64,000 nucleotides of DNA from UBA6168 sp041752395 (GCA_041752395.1 JBGSWN010000031.1:28366-92365); one strand, 5' to 3'. Shown: positions 19,775 through 28,653, counted from the first letter of the stretch. Program-made: numbers and translations. The notes: a model not told the origin generated them from the letters alone.

Positions 19775-20111
19775 ATTTTACAAACAATTGTATTGCAAAA
19801 TTCTGCATCGCCAATAAAATAATAGCCCAAACGCTTGCAAAATAAAACCCAAGTATTATTTTTGACCCCGAGAACACGAGCTTACGGAAAGAATAGACCC
19901 TGAAACCCTCTTCTTCCGCAGCTTTAACTGAACATACATGGTGGGAAAACTTGAAAACCGGGAGGCTTGGCTTTGGCTTTGACTGTGTATGAATATTTCG
20001 GCGATTGGTTGGTCGAATTTGAGAAGACAGGGTACAAATCAAATCTCACTAAATTTAGCTATCGAACCAAGCAGCTAAACTTAAATAATAGTCTCCATCA
20101 AAACATAGCAA
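19775..20111. other. Gene-free stretch before the small lipoprotein gene
   Basis: About 340 bases between a terminator and the next start. I see no convincing gene, repeat or RNA. One reverse-strand open frame of 89 codons (19773-20042) has no recognisable features. Confidence 0.4.
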
Positions 20112-20678
20112 ATGGATTCATTTAAACTCCTAATAGTCTCATTTGTAGCCTTAGTTTTCATCGGGTGCAAAAAAATCTACGACTTTTCGAGCGGCGTCAA
20201 TACAGAGGTAATGATGGATTCGTATCAAGGGATTTATGGCTCAGGAGATTCATATCCAATCAAGAATTCATTCTACCCTTATGGGAATAAATTATTCACT
20301 GAAATCAGGTATTCAAAAGACAAGGACTATAACTATCTTTTAATGTTGAACCCTACCGATTCAACAATTTCCTTCGAGTGTCAAGATGGGCAACCGAGGA
20401 TGATACAGGAAGCAAAAGATATGGAAGGTAACTGGAGACCAATTGAGTACTGGAGCTTTAGCTTCTGTGGCAATAGTTATGGAACCTATCGATTGAAACC
20501 GAGTCAAAAAATCTACTTTAAAATCAGGAAATACAATGGCCCCTTTCTTACCAGCCTGAGAGTAAAATATATAATGAATAAGGAAATGAAGTATAGTCCT
20601 AATTATTGGGGAATGATAAATCTAAATCAGTTCATTAAACCTGAAAAGATTTCTCCGAGACAGTTTTTGGAGCAATAA
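20112..20678 (+). CDS. Small hypothetical lipoprotein
   Basis: The protein has 188 residues with a lipoprotein signal (MDSFKLLIVSFVALVFIGC, lipobox FIGC, Cys at residue 19). The mature part is rich in Tyr, Lys and Asn and looks beta-rich, with pairs of strand-like segments (FTEIRYSKDKDYNYLLML, KIYFKIRKY). I do not recognise a family. It is somewhat more AT-rich than its neighbours and stands alone between two terminator or repeat regions. Confidence 0.65.
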   Translation: MDSFKLLIVSFVALVFIGCKKIYDFSSGVNTEVMMDSYQGIYGSGDSYPIKNSFYPYGNKLFTEIRYSKDKDYNYLLMLNPTDSTISFECQDGQPRMIQEAKDMEGNWRPIEYWSFSFCGNSYGTYRLKPSQKIYFKIRKYNGPFLTSLRVKYIMNKEMKYSPNYWGMINLNQFIKPEKISPRQFLEQ

Positions 20679-20730
20679 CTATACCCCCGCTCTCGCAACC
20701 TTGCAACTCCCGAACTTCCAAAGCAGCCAT

Positions 20731-20781
20731 CAACAACAATAAAACAATCAAACAATTCAGCAATCAAACAATTCAACAATG
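20731..20781. repeat. Short tandem repeat, caatcaaacaatt-based
   Basis: Near repeats of aacaatcaaacaattcagc and relatives lie about 20 bases before the start at 20802. A similar ttgaattgttg pattern on the other strand precedes parB. Confidence 0.65.
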
Positions 20782-20801
20782 ACTTTTTAAACTCAATCCA
20801 A

Positions 20802-21527
20802 ATGGCAAGCACATCAGAAGCAACCATCGGCAGCAACCTCACCAGCCTCGGCAAATTGATTGCCAAGTACACCGACATGGGGGAGGATTACAAACCGGGC
20901 AAGGTGGCGTACAAGCTCCCGGCGCTCATCGAACTGAAGACCACCGCTACCGCTGCCCACAAAGCCGTCGGCGATAAAAAGCAGGCGTATAAGCTCGAAG
21001 TGGCCAAGCGAGCCGCAACCTTTAAGCCCCTCGACAAGCTGACCACCCGCTGCCTCAACATCTTTTTCACCTCCGATGCACTGGCGCAGGTGAAAGACGG
21101 AGCAAAGGCATTGGCCGACAAAATCAGGGGCAAGGACACGAGCACACCGCCCGCATCGGGTGGGACGCCGGAGGAAAACAAACACTCGACCCTCCAGCAG
21201 TCGTTTGGGATGAAGGCGGAAAACTTCGGCCTTTTCATCGAGATGCTTCGGGCCGAACCAACCTACTTGCCGGGGAAAAAGGATATTGAGGTAGGGTCTT
21301 TGGATGAGTTATTGGTGACGATGCTTGCGAAAAGCGAAGAGGTGGAAACGGCCTTCGTGGACTGGAAAACCGCCCTGAGCAATCGGGATAAGCTATTTTT
21401 CGAGGAAAATACTGGCTTGGTGGACATTGCGCTCGGCACGAAAAAGTACGTCCTCGGGGATTTCGGCTCGGACTCGCCGGAGTATAAAGCGATAAAAGGT
21501 ATCAAGTTTACCAGAAAGAAAACCTAG
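20802..21527 (+). CDS. Hypothetical cytoplasmic protein, helical
   Basis: The protein has 241 residues with no signal peptide or membrane segment. The N-terminal 110 residues look helical (SLGKLIAKYTDMG, AATAAHKAVGDKKQAYKLEVAKRA-like periodicity). A Thr/Pro/Gly linker sits near 112-122, followed by a second helical region (KAENFGLFIEMLRAEPTYLPG, DELLVTMLAKSEEVETAF). The last 25 residues may be a beta unit (YVLGDFGSDSPEYKAIKGIKF). I do not recognise a family. Its general style, a helical body without catalytic motifs, is like the protein at 61691-62842, but I cannot align the two by eye. Confidence 0.7.
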   Translation: MASTSEATIGSNLTSLGKLIAKYTDMGEDYKPGKVAYKLPALIELKTTATAAHKAVGDKKQAYKLEVAKRAATFKPLDKLTTRCLNIFFTSDALAQVKDGAKALADKIRGKDTSTPPASGGTPEENKHSTLQQSFGMKAENFGLFIEMLRAEPTYLPGKKDIEVGSLDELLVTMLAKSEEVETAFVDWKTALSNRDKLFFEENTGLVDIALGTKKYVLGDFGSDSPEYKAIKGIKFTRKKT

Positions 21528-21572
21528 GTATCGTGCCCCCTCGCCGACCGGAATCTCTTGGGCAAAATCATC

Positions 21573-21607
21573 AAAAAAGTCGTCTGCATGTGCAGGCGAC
21601 TTTTTTG
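21573..21607 (+). terminator. Rho-independent terminator
   Basis: The stem aaaaagtcgtctgca / tgcaggcgactttttt is followed by T's. It ends the gene at 20802-21527. Confidence 0.85.
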
Positions 21608-21620
21608 TTTAGAAAAAAAA

Positions 21621-21830
21621 CCATTGAGGATATAGGCACACCAATTGAGGGTTTTGATACCCCAATTGAGGATATAGTCAACCCATTTTAGGATTTAAGC
21701 AGTCTGTTTTAGGGGATTGAAATACCAATTGAGGGGTTAAGCAACCTGTTTTAGGAGATAGGCGCATTGACGGAGGGTATTGGCAACCCAATTTGGGGTT
21801 TGGCGAGGCTGATTGTGGGTTTTGATGGTA
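21621..21830. repeat. Minisatellite of ten 21-bp units
   Basis: Ten consecutive units of exactly 21 bp, typified by the core caattgaggg or tgttttaggg followed by a variable half. The array lies between convergent genes. On the minus strand it reads as degenerate heptapeptides (SPKTGCL, TPQLVFQ, NPKMG). Confidence 0.85.
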
Positions 21831-21894
21831 TATCTGTTCGGTCAGCCGGATGATGCCCTCCGAGATGTATTGAGGATAGGGATGTGAAATTTTT

Positions 21895-22323
21895 TCAAAC
21901 AGGTTTCTTAAAAAACAAGGCGACCTCGCCATACCGACCGCCCGCCATTGCTTTTAGTGAATGGCTCACGTCAAAATGAGCGCCGATTTTGCTGGTCCAT
22001 TTTCCATACGGTAATTGCCGGGCGGCGTGGGTAGGAATGCCATCCTTTTCAAACAAGGCGAGTTTCAGGAAGCCTTTTTCCAAATTGCCATTGTCGCAAA
22101 TCTTATAACCGTGTTTGGCAAACAAGTCCACGAAAGCGCTTCGAGTCTCTTTCATCGGCAATCCCTTTGGCCAGTAGAATCCCCGCTGCCGGAGTGGCCA
22201 AATAAAATGGGTCAGGTCAAGGAGCGCCCAAGCTATGCAGTTGTATTCGCCAGAAGCGGGGCTTGTTATTTCGAACGGCTCACTAAAGGAGTGGGGAAAC
22301 TCAGGGGAAGTGAACTGTGCCAT
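21895..22323 (-). CDS. DUF7689-like protein
   Basis: The protein has 142 residues starting at the ATG at 22323 (MAQFTSPEF), 4 bases after the upstream gene's stop; an earlier in-frame start at 22353 would overlap that gene. Conserved elements of the family are visible: YNCIAWAL, the FYWPKG segment, FAKHGYKICDNG, THAARQLPYGKWTSKIG and GGRYGEVALFF. The Cys near the N-terminus and the His in THAARQ look like a catalytic pair, by analogy with cysteine-peptidase-like folds, but this is not established here. It is paired with a 132-residue protein in an operon. Confidence 0.7.
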   Translation of the reverse strand: MAQFTSPEFPHSFSEPFEITSPASGEYNCIAWALLDLTHFIWPLRQRGFYWPKGLPMKETRSAFVDLFAKHGYKICDNGNLEKGFLKLALFEKDGIPTHAARQLPYGKWTSKIGAHFDVSHSLKAMAGGRYGEVALFFKKPV

Positions 22324-22327
22324 GTCT

Positions 22328-22726
22328 TCACGATATGAAACCTTTTGATGCACCCCATTTCAGCCAGTCTTCTTTCATTTTCGTCAACTTGCCCACATGA
22401 CTGGGCTTCACGGGGTTCTCGCCGGTGATTTTGAAAAGCGCATAAAAAAGGTGCTGGGGGTCTTCCTTCAATTTTATCAAAATAAAAGGTACCACGGACG
22501 GCCCCATTTCGATGATGCCCTGATAGGCTGGGTGGTTGGTAATCTCGGTACCGCTGGAACTCAATAGCGTTTCCCTTTTCCATTGCTGGAACAAGACTTC
22601 AAAGCGGCTGGCCAGTTGCTTATCGCTTGGGTTCATTGGCACAAAGCGAAGCAGTTTTTGGCGCTCCATCTGTTGCAACTTATCCAACGCCTGCCCATCC
22701 AATAACTCTACGGTTACGGTTTGCAT
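22328..22726 (-). CDS. Small partner protein of the DUF7689 gene
   Basis: The protein has 132 residues. The sequence contains HPAYQGIIEMGPSVVPFILIKL, then ALFKITGENPV and a WLKWG ending, a pattern I have seen beside DUF7689 proteins. It is soluble with no signal peptide. The function is not known. The tight spacing, 4 bases to the next start, suggests that the two proteins act together; a toxin-antitoxin or effector-chaperone role is only a guess. Confidence 0.65.
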   Translation of the reverse strand: MQTVTVELLDGQALDKLQQMERQKLLRFVPMNPSDKQLASRFEVLFQQWKRETLLSSSGTEITNHPAYQGIIEMGPSVVPFILIKLKEDPQHLFYALFKITGENPVKPSHVGKLTKMKEDWLKWGASKGFIS

Positions 22727-22789
22727 GGTATTTCTTTTAGTTCTACAAAACTAAGGTTTCGTGGGCAAATATGTTGCAACTATTAAAAA

Positions 22790-22828
22790 CAGAAAGGGGC
22801 AGCGCCACCCGGCACCGCCCCTTTCATT
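22790..22828 (-). terminator. Rho-independent terminator of glyS
   Basis: The arms gaaaggggcggtgcc and ggcgctgcccctttc (minus strand) pair with G-U wobbles and are followed by ctgttttt. It is 70 bases past the glyS stop. Confidence 0.75.
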
Positions 22829-22895
22829 TATGCTGTTGAATCAGACAAATGGAGAACCAACGCCCCATTCACCGTTCACAATTCAAAGTTCATCA

Positions 22896-24452
22896 TTAGC
22901 GAAACAACTGCGCCATATCCACCTTCTCCCGGATCATCCCCTCCAAAGCGGAGATGCTCACCCGCTGCTGCGCCATGCTGTCCCGCTCCCGGATGGTCAC
23001 GGTGTCGTTTTCCAGCGACTCGAAATCCACGGTGATGCAGAACGGCGTACCGATGGCATCCTGGCGGCGGTAGAGCTTGCCGATGCTGCCCGTATCATCG
23101 TACTGGCCGGGGAAATTGAACTTGAGGGTGTTGAAAATATGCTTTGCTTTCGCAACAAGACCCGTTTCATTGCGCTTGAGCGGCATCACAGCAAACTTCA
23201 GCGGACTGAGCGCCGGGTGCAGTTTCAGCACGTCCCGGCTATTGCCTTCGCCATCCGAGTTGTCGCCGACGGCCTCTTCCACGAGCGCATTGCCCATCAT
23301 GGCGAGGAACATCCGGTCGCAGCCGATGCTCGTTTCCACCACGAACGGCACATAGTTCTCGTTCGATTCAGGGTCGAAGTATTGCAGTTTCTTGCCAGAA
23401 AGTTTCTGGTGTTCGGTCAGGTCGAAGTCGGTGCGGGAGTGGATACCCTCCAGCTCCCGAAAGCCGAACGGAAACTCGAACTGGATGTCCACGGCGGCAT
23501 CGGCGTAGTGTGCCAGGTTTTCGTGGTCATGGAAACGGAGCTTATCGGGGGAGGTGCCGAGGGCGAGGTGCCATTTGAGGCGGAACTGCTTCCAGTAGTC
23601 GTACCAGTCCTTTTGCGTGCCGGGTTTCACAAAAAACTGCATTTCCATCTGCTCAAACTCCCGCATACGGAAGATGAACTGCCGGGCCACGATTTCATTG
23701 CGGAACGCCTTGCCTATCTGCGCAATGCCGAAAGGCAGCTTCTGGCGGGTGGTTTTCTGCACGTTGGAGAAGTTAACGAAGATACCCTGCGCCGTCTCAG
23801 GGCGGAGGTAGAGCTTGCCTTCTTCCCCAGCGATATTGCCGAGCTGGGTGTTGAACATGAGGTTGAACATGCGCACCTCCGTCCAGTTGCGGCTGCCAGT
23901 GTCAGGGTCAGCGATTTCCAGTTCATTGATGAGCGCCGTGAGGGCAGGCATGTCGCCATTGCGGAGCGCCTCGTTCATGCGGGCGTTGATGTCGGCAGCT
24001 TTTTGCAGGTACTCTGACACCCGTGGGTTGGTTTCCCGGTAGAGTTTTTCATCGAAAGTCTCACCGAAGCGCTTCTTCGCTTTTTCGACTTCCTTGTCGG
24101 CCTTCTCTTCCAGCTTTTCCATCACACCTTCGATGAGTTGGTCGGCTCGGTAGCGGCGCTTGCTGTCCTTGTTGTCAACGAGCGGGTCGTTGAAGGCATC
24201 CACGTGGCCAGAGGCTTTCCAAGTGCTGGGGTGCATGAAGATGGCAGCGTCGAGGCCGACGATGTTCTCGTGCATCTGCACCATGCTTTTCCACCAATAT
24301 TCCTTGATATTGTTTTTGAGCAAAACGCCGTAAGGGCCGTAATCGTAAACGGCGCTGAGGCCGTCATATATTTCTGAGGATTGGTAAATGAAGCCGTACT
24401 CCTTGCAGTGGGCAGTGAGTTTCTTGAATGCGTCTGCGGATGTTTGAGACAT
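22896..24452 (-). CDS. glyS: Glycyl-tRNA synthetase, alpha2 class II type
   Basis: The protein has 518 residues and charges tRNA-Gly. It is the single-chain homodimeric type, not the alpha2beta2 GlyQ/GlyS type. N-terminal YGFIYQSSEIYDG and YDYGPYGVLLKNN mark the family. Motif 2 is visible as GKAFRNEI...FRMREFEQMEMQFF, and motif 3 as IGCDRMFLAMM. The C-terminal anticodon-binding domain follows (KFAVMPLKRN...IGKLYRRQDAIGTPFCITVDFESLENDTVTIRERDSM in parts). The ATG at 24452 lies 7 bases from a tttacga tandem repeat. The promoter is about 110 bases upstream and a terminator lies behind. Confidence 0.96.
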   Translation of the reverse strand: MSQTSADAFKKLTAHCKEYGFIYQSSEIYDGLSAVYDYGPYGVLLKNNIKEYWWKSMVQMHENIVGLDAAIFMHPSTWKASGHVDAFNDPLVDNKDSKRRYRADQLIEGVMEKLEEKADKEVEKAKKRFGETFDEKLYRETNPRVSEYLQKAADINARMNEALRNGDMPALTALINELEIADPDTGSRNWTEVRMFNLMFNTQLGNIAGEEGKLYLRPETAQGIFVNFSNVQKTTRQKLPFGIAQIGKAFRNEIVARQFIFRMREFEQMEMQFFVKPGTQKDWYDYWKQFRLKWHLALGTSPDKLRFHDHENLAHYADAAVDIQFEFPFGFRELEGIHSRTDFDLTEHQKLSGKKLQYFDPESNENYVPFVVETSIGCDRMFLAMMGNALVEEAVGDNSDGEGNSRDVLKLHPALSPLKFAVMPLKRNETGLVAKAKHIFNTLKFNFPGQYDDTGSIGKLYRRQDAIGTPFCITVDFESLENDTVTIRERDSMAQQRVSISALEGMIREKVDMAQLFR

Positions 24453-24459
24453 GGTCGGA

Positions 24460-24487
24460 TTTACGATTTACGATTTACGATTTACGG
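24460..24487. repeat. Short tandem repeat, tttacga x4
   Basis: Four 7-bp units, reverse complement of the gtaaatc units before coaX. They end 7 nt from the glyS start codon, so they lie in its leader. Confidence 0.9.
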
Positions 24488-24561
24488 ATGGGGTCAGCGT
24501 AAATGAAATCTTATGATGTTCGATAAACGGGTTTTGGGCAGAAAGTTGCCCAAGCGGAGCG

Positions 24562-24569
24562 CAAAGGTA
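24562..24569 (-). promoter_or_regulatory. Bacteroidota -7 box for glyS
   Basis: TACCTTTG on the minus strand fits TAnnTTTG and lies about 110 bases before the glyS start. Confidence 0.55.
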
Positions 24570-24590
24570 AACAAGGCGCTTTAAAACTGG

Positions 24591-24768
24591 ATGGTTCGTG
24601 AGGTTTACTGGCGTGAATCTTCGATTTCTGGTTTAAGGTTTCACGGGAACGTCCTTGAACAATTTAAGAAGTAGTGGTTTCGTCCAAACCTGCGTTTCAC
24701 AAATTCGATAAGTTTGAAATCAAGCTAGAAACTCCGTGAAACCAGAAACCAGAAACCTTGAAACCCTT
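24591..24768. repeat. Dispersed inverted-repeat element, copy 2
   Basis: It opens with ggttcgtgaggttta and ggtttcacggg and closes with ccgtgaaaccagaaacc, an inverted relation. It shares the opening and the cgtttca..a.ttcgat core with 4568-4735. It fills the spacer between glyS and uppP. Confidence 0.6.
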
Positions 24769-24771
24769 TGG

Positions 24772-25548
24772 TCAGAGTTGAAAATAAGCAAATATCAAAA
24801 ACAGCACGCCAATCACGATGCGGTACCAGCCGAAGCCAGCAAAACCGTGCCTCTCCAGCAGTTTCACAAACCATTTCACAGCGACAAGCGCCGTCAAAAA
24901 TGCGATGACGAAGCCAAGGCCAATCATCGTCCATTGCTCTCCGCTGATGGTTCCTTTGAATTTGAGCAAGTCGTAGCCAGAGGCAGCGAACATGGTCGGA
25001 ATGGCCAGCAGGAAAGAGAATTCGGCTGCGCTTTTCTTCGAAAGGCCATTGAACATGCCACCGATGATGGTCGCCGCTGCCCGTGAAACGCCGGGCACCA
25101 TCGCCAAGCACTGGAAGCAGCCGATGAAAAGCGATTGCTTGAAAGTGATGTTGGTTAGTTCTTCGGGCGTCTGTTCGTGCGGCTTCATCACTTTATCCAG
25201 CAGGATGAGCACGATACCACCCACGATAAGCGAAACGGCTACCACCCAGTGATTAAAAAGTTTTTCCTTGATAAAATCGTGAAAAAGCAATCCCAGCACC
25301 GCAGCGGGCAAAAATGCCACAAATAGTTTCAGGTAAATATCCCATTGCGTAATGAAACGGCGTGCATAAAGCAGCACGATGGCCATGATGGCACCAAGTT
25401 GAATTACAACCTCGAAGGTTTTGGTGAACTCGTCTTCGCCATTGCCCAGCACGGCGTTCAGCAGAATCATGTGGCCGGTGGAGGAAATGGGCAAGAACTC
25501 CGTCAAACCTTCAACAACGGCAGTGAGTATGGTGTCAATGATAGTCAT
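24772..25548 (-). CDS. uppP: Undecaprenyl-diphosphatase UppP
   Basis: The protein is a 258-residue polytopic membrane protein that dephosphorylates undecaprenyl diphosphate to recycle the lipid carrier for peptidoglycan and O-antigen. The family's two signature segments are visible: EGLTEFLPISSTGHM near residues 13-27 (catalytic Glu and Ser/His) and MVPGVSRAAATIIGG in the middle (the conserved Arg lies in PGVSR). About eight hydrophobic segments are present. It could confer bacitracin tolerance when overexpressed, as in the family generally. It fits functionally with murF-alr in the same window. Confidence 0.95.
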   Translation of the reverse strand: MTIIDTILTAVVEGLTEFLPISSTGHMILLNAVLGNGEDEFTKTFEVVIQLGAIMAIVLLYARRFITQWDIYLKLFVAFLPAAVLGLLFHDFIKEKLFNHWVVAVSLIVGGIVLILLDKVMKPHEQTPEELTNITFKQSLFIGCFQCLAMVPGVSRAAATIIGGMFNGLSKKSAAEFSFLLAIPTMFAASGYDLLKFKGTISGEQWTMIGLGFVIAFLTALVAVKWFVKLLERHGFAGFGWYRIVIGVLFLIFAYFQL

Positions 25549-25632
25549 TTAGTTGGCGGTTAGACAGTTGGCAGTCCAGCGGCTAGGTAATTGCTGGTTT
25601 GAATGCACAAGCTGAGTGAATTTTAGGAAACT

Positions 25633-25672
25633 AAAAAAGTGCATACCCCAGCTTGGAGGATGCACTTTTTTT
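25633..25672 (-). terminator. Rho-independent terminator of rpsT
   Basis: The stem aaaaaagtgcat / atgcactttttt lies 20 bases after the rpsT stop on the minus strand. Confidence 0.85.
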
Positions 25673-25692
25673 ATAAAAGCAAAGCCTAAAAA

Positions 25693-25944
25693 TTACATCG
25701 TGGCGAGGTGGTGCATCAAGCTGCTCTTGAGGTTTGCAGCTTTGTTTGCATGCCAAGTGTTCTTTTTGGCCAATTTGTCAATCATGCTGACAACCTTCGG
25801 CATGAACTTTTCGACTTCCGATTTCTCAGTCAGTTCACGCAGCGCCTTGATGGCGGTACGGGTTGTTTTCTTGCTGTGACGGTTGCGGGTACGCTTCTTT
25901 TCGTCTTGGCGGATACGCTTTTTCGAAGATTTATGATGTGCCAT
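25693..25944 (-). CDS. rpsT: 30S ribosomal protein S20
   Basis: The protein is an 83-residue basic three-helix protein that binds 16S rRNA early in 30S assembly. It shows the family's MAHHKSSKKRIRQDEKKR start, followed by NRHSKKTTRTAIKAL and the C-terminal KGV-like region WHANKAANLKSSLMHHL. The start is the ATG at 25944. It is a single-gene transcript with a promoter box 70 bases upstream and a terminator 20 bases downstream. Confidence 0.97.
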   Translation of the reverse strand: MAHHKSSKKRIRQDEKKRTRNRHSKKTTRTAIKALRELTEKSEVEKFMPKVVSMIDKLAKKNTWHANKAANLKSSLMHHLATM

Positions 25945-26013
25945 ATCTAAATTGAAAATGAATTTTAAACTAGTTAGAAAAGGTATTTTTAGACACCTTT
26001 TTCAAATGGACGG

Positions 26014-26021
26014 CAAAGATA
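26014..26021 (-). promoter_or_regulatory. Bacteroidota -7 box for rpsT
   Basis: TATCTTTG on the minus strand, 70 bases before the rpsT start. Confidence 0.6.
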
Positions 26022-26078
26022 GGGTTTTCAGATTGAGAAAATGAAACCTTGTTGAAGATTTTTTCCAGTTATTTTGAA

Positions 26079-27335
26079 TCAATCACTTTCCTCGATGGGC
26101 ATCCTAGGCCCTGGCAGCTCAGGTGTATCTGGTTCCGAAAACTCAAGCCCGAGCCCGCCTTCTGGCAAAGCCTTCTCTCGAATCAGTCCGTAGGTCATCA
26201 CCAAACTGGTGGCCAAAATGACAAAGAGCAGCAGGCCACTGCCAATGCCCCAAAGCCTTTCGCTGCCGGGAATGCTGTAAAACAGAAGGATGCTGATGAG
26301 TCCTCGTGGGCTGATGAATACCTCTGGGGTTACACCACCTTCTTTGATGGAAAACCGCAAATAAACCCAACGGAGGGCGTAAATTATGACCACTACTCCA
26401 AGGCCGTTGGCGAGCACGGGGATGTTCGACAGTTCACCTAGTTCCATGGTGTAGCCAAACACGACAAAGAAAAATGTGCGAATCAAAAAAGCACTTTCTG
26501 CGGTCAGGACTTGGAGTTGGGTAAGGTCATTATTGAACTTGGGGTACTTGAAGTATTTTTTGAATAATTCGAAATCGAACAATGCCGTATTGTTCAAAAA
26601 CAAGCCGAAAATCAAGACAATGATGAGCGTGGACAAGTGAAACTGCTTGCCGACCGCATAAATCAGCACCAAAATGGCCAGAATCAAGAAGAACTTGATA
26701 TGATGAGAAATTCGGCCCAAGAGGTACAAAAGGAAAAAGGAAAAAACAGCGGAAAGCAAGAGGATAAGGACGGTTTCAAGCGATAGTTCTAGGAATGAGC
26801 TGGCAGAAATGCTCTCGTTGTAAATCAAGAAATTGAATAGCATGATGCCCAAAATATCTGAAAACGTGGACTCGTACACAATGAATTCCTTTTTCGAGTC
26901 CACCAAATTGGCAACGGATGGAATGGCAATGGCCGAACTAATAGTACCGTACGGCACGGCATTGATGAGGCAAGTCTTGAAGGAGGCGTCCGTGATATAT
27001 TGTATCAAAAAGCCAATCGCCACGGAGGAAAAAACCAGCAAAACCAGTGATGCCAACAGCGATTGGAGGATTACCTTTTTTTTCTCGATGGTAAAATGCA
27101 GCTCCAAGGCCCCTTCGAGCACGATGAGTATTAAACCAAATGTGCCAAGTATGGGCAAAACTGTCGAAAAATCAACCTCCCGGAAATCCAAGACCTCCGC
27201 CAGAAACTTCAAACCAACGCCAGTGGCCAACAGCAGCAGCACGGCCGGCACTTTGGTTTTCTTCGCAAAAATGTCGAACAGGTAAGAAAAGATAACCAGC
27301 CCGCAAAGAATGATGATAATGTCGTAGCTACTCAT
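26079..27335 (-). CDS. CPA-type cation:proton antiporter
   Basis: The protein has 418 residues with about 11-12 hydrophobic helices, typical of the NhaP/CPA1 Na+/H+ exchanger fold. GLILIVLEGALEL matches the TM region of the family, and VYESTFSDILGIMLF is the ion-binding helix, where a Ser-Asp pair replaces the more usual Asn-Asp. The C-terminal tail is short and acidic with many prolines. It follows nhaD at 35 bases in the same direction, so the two antiporters probably form an operon for sodium or pH homeostasis. The transported ion is not determined by the sequence. Confidence 0.85.
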   Translation of the reverse strand: MSSYDIIIILCGLVIFSYLFDIFAKKTKVPAVLLLLATGVGLKFLAEVLDFREVDFSTVLPILGTFGLILIVLEGALELHFTIEKKKVILQSLLASLVLLVFSSVAIGFLIQYITDASFKTCLINAVPYGTISSAIAIPSVANLVDSKKEFIVYESTFSDILGIMLFNFLIYNESISASSFLELSLETVLILLLSAVFSFFLLYLLGRISHHIKFFLILAILVLIYAVGKQFHLSTLIIVLIFGLFLNNTALFDFELFKKYFKYPKFNNDLTQLQVLTAESAFLIRTFFFVVFGYTMELGELSNIPVLANGLGVVVIIYALRWVYLRFSIKEGGVTPEVFISPRGLISILLFYSIPGSERLWGIGSGLLLFVILATSLVMTYGLIREKALPEGGLGLEFSEPDTPELPGPRMPIEESD

Positions 27336-27369
27336 TTAACGAAATCGTTTTGTGGGCGCAAGATAGACT

Positions 27370-28653
27370 TTAGCCTAAGATTTGAATTTGCAAAAGGTAA
27401 ACAGCTACTCCTGCAAAGTACCCCAATAAGGCCAATAAGCTTATTTTCTTCAAGTACCAAATGAAATCAATCTTCTCCATACCCATAGCCGCTACGCCAG
27501 CCGCCGAGCCGATGATGAGCGCACTGCCGCCCGTACCAGCGCAGTAGGCGAGGAATTCCCAAAAGGTATGGTCGGTCGGATATTGCTCCAAGGAATACAT
27601 GCCCTGTGCGGCGGCCACCAGTGGGACGTTGTCCACTATCGAAGACAAAAGGCCAATCGAGATGACGATAATGTTCTCATTTCCAATATGTTCTGTCAGC
27701 CAAACAGCCAGTTCTTTGAGCATCCCCGCTGATTGTAAGGCCGAAATGGCAACCAAGATTCCAAGGAAAAACAGCACGCTCGCTGCGTCTATTTTCCGAA
27801 GGGCATGAACCACCGAAAGCACACTTTTTTCCTCGTCGTCCTTTTCGTGGTGCATCAGTTCCGTCACCACCCACAGCACGCCGAGCGAAAACAACATGCC
27901 CATGAACGGCGGCAAATGCGTCAATGTCTTGAATACTGGCACAAACAGCAACCCGCCCACGCCAAGGAAAAAGACGATGTTCCTTTCCCTTGCAGTGGTA
28001 TTGCTTTTCTCTTTGCGTGGCTTTACTTGCGGAAGTTTCGGAGCATCTTTTTTCATCTTCCAAGTCAAGTAAAAAAGCGGCACAATGAGACAGGCGAGGC
28101 TGGGCAGGAAAACTTTCAAAACGATAGACCCTGCGCTCACTTGGTTGCCAATCCAGAGCATCGTGGTGGTCACGTCGCCCAGCGGCGACCAGGCACCGCC
28201 AGCGTTGGCAGCTACCACGATGATTCCCGCAAAAAACAAGCGGTCTTTTTGGTCACTGAGTATTTTGCGCAACAAAGAAATCATGACGATGGTGGTCGTC
28301 AGGTTGTCGAGTGCAGCGGAAAGGAAAAAGGTGATGAACCCCACCATCCAAAGAAGCCTGGTGGGGCTGTCGGTCTTGATTCTATCAGTGATGATTTGGA
28401 AACCCTCATGTGCGTCAACCAATTCCACGATGACCATTGCGCCCAGCAAAAAAAACAGGATGCCGGATAGCTCGCCCATGTGCTCCTCCAACTGGTGGGT
28501 AACGTCGTGCGCTCCATGGCTAAACAACACTAAAATCGTCCAGCAAAGAACGCCAGTAATGAGGGCAGATGCAGCCTTGTTGATTTTGATGGGGTGCTCA
28601 AAAGCGATGGCAGCATAGCCTAACACAAAAACAGCAGCAAGCAATAATTCCAT
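27370..28653 (-). CDS. nhaD: NhaD-type Na+/H+ antiporter
   Basis: The protein has 427 residues with about 12 membrane helices, in the ArsB/NhaD (ion transporter) superfamily. Family marks are FFLLGAMVIVELVDAHEGF, SAALDNLTTTIVMISLLRK (the conserved Asp-Asn-Leu-Thr-Thr) and ANAGGAWSPLGDVTTTMLWIG, with the repeat of the same fold later as SSIVDNVPLVAAAQG and TGGSALIIGSAAG. NhaD proteins expel sodium in exchange for protons and are frequent in marine or salt-exposed bacteria. It is followed by a second antiporter gene. Confidence 0.92.
   Translation of the reverse strand: MELLLAAVFVLGYAAIAFEHPIKINKAASALITGVLCWTILVLFSHGAHDVTHQLEEHMGELSGILFFLLGAMVIVELVDAHEGFQIITDRIKTDSPTRLLWMVGFITFFLSAALDNLTTTIVMISLLRKILSDQKDRLFFAGIIVVAANAGGAWSPLGDVTTTMLWIGNQVSAGSIVLKVFLPSLACLIVPLFYLTWKMKKDAPKLPQVKPRKEKSNTTARERNIVFFLGVGGLLFVPVFKTLTHLPPFMGMLFSLGVLWVVTELMHHEKDDEEKSVLSVVHALRKIDAASVLFFLGILVAISALQSAGMLKELAVWLTEHIGNENIIVISIGLLSSIVDNVPLVAAAQGMYSLEQYPTDHTFWEFLAYCAGTGGSALIIGSAAGVAAMGMEKIDFIWYLKKISLLALLGYFAGVAVYLLQIQILG

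Noticed and set aside
19773..20042. 89-codon minus-strand frame
   Set aside because: No signal, family or neighbour support; it includes the terminator region at its end.
21621..21830. Possible CRISPR array
   Set aside because: Units are contiguous 21-bp repeats without spacers, and no cas gene is near.
22761..24017. Open frame of 418 codons on the plus strand
   Set aside because: It is antisense to glyS and shows only the mirror composition of that gene.
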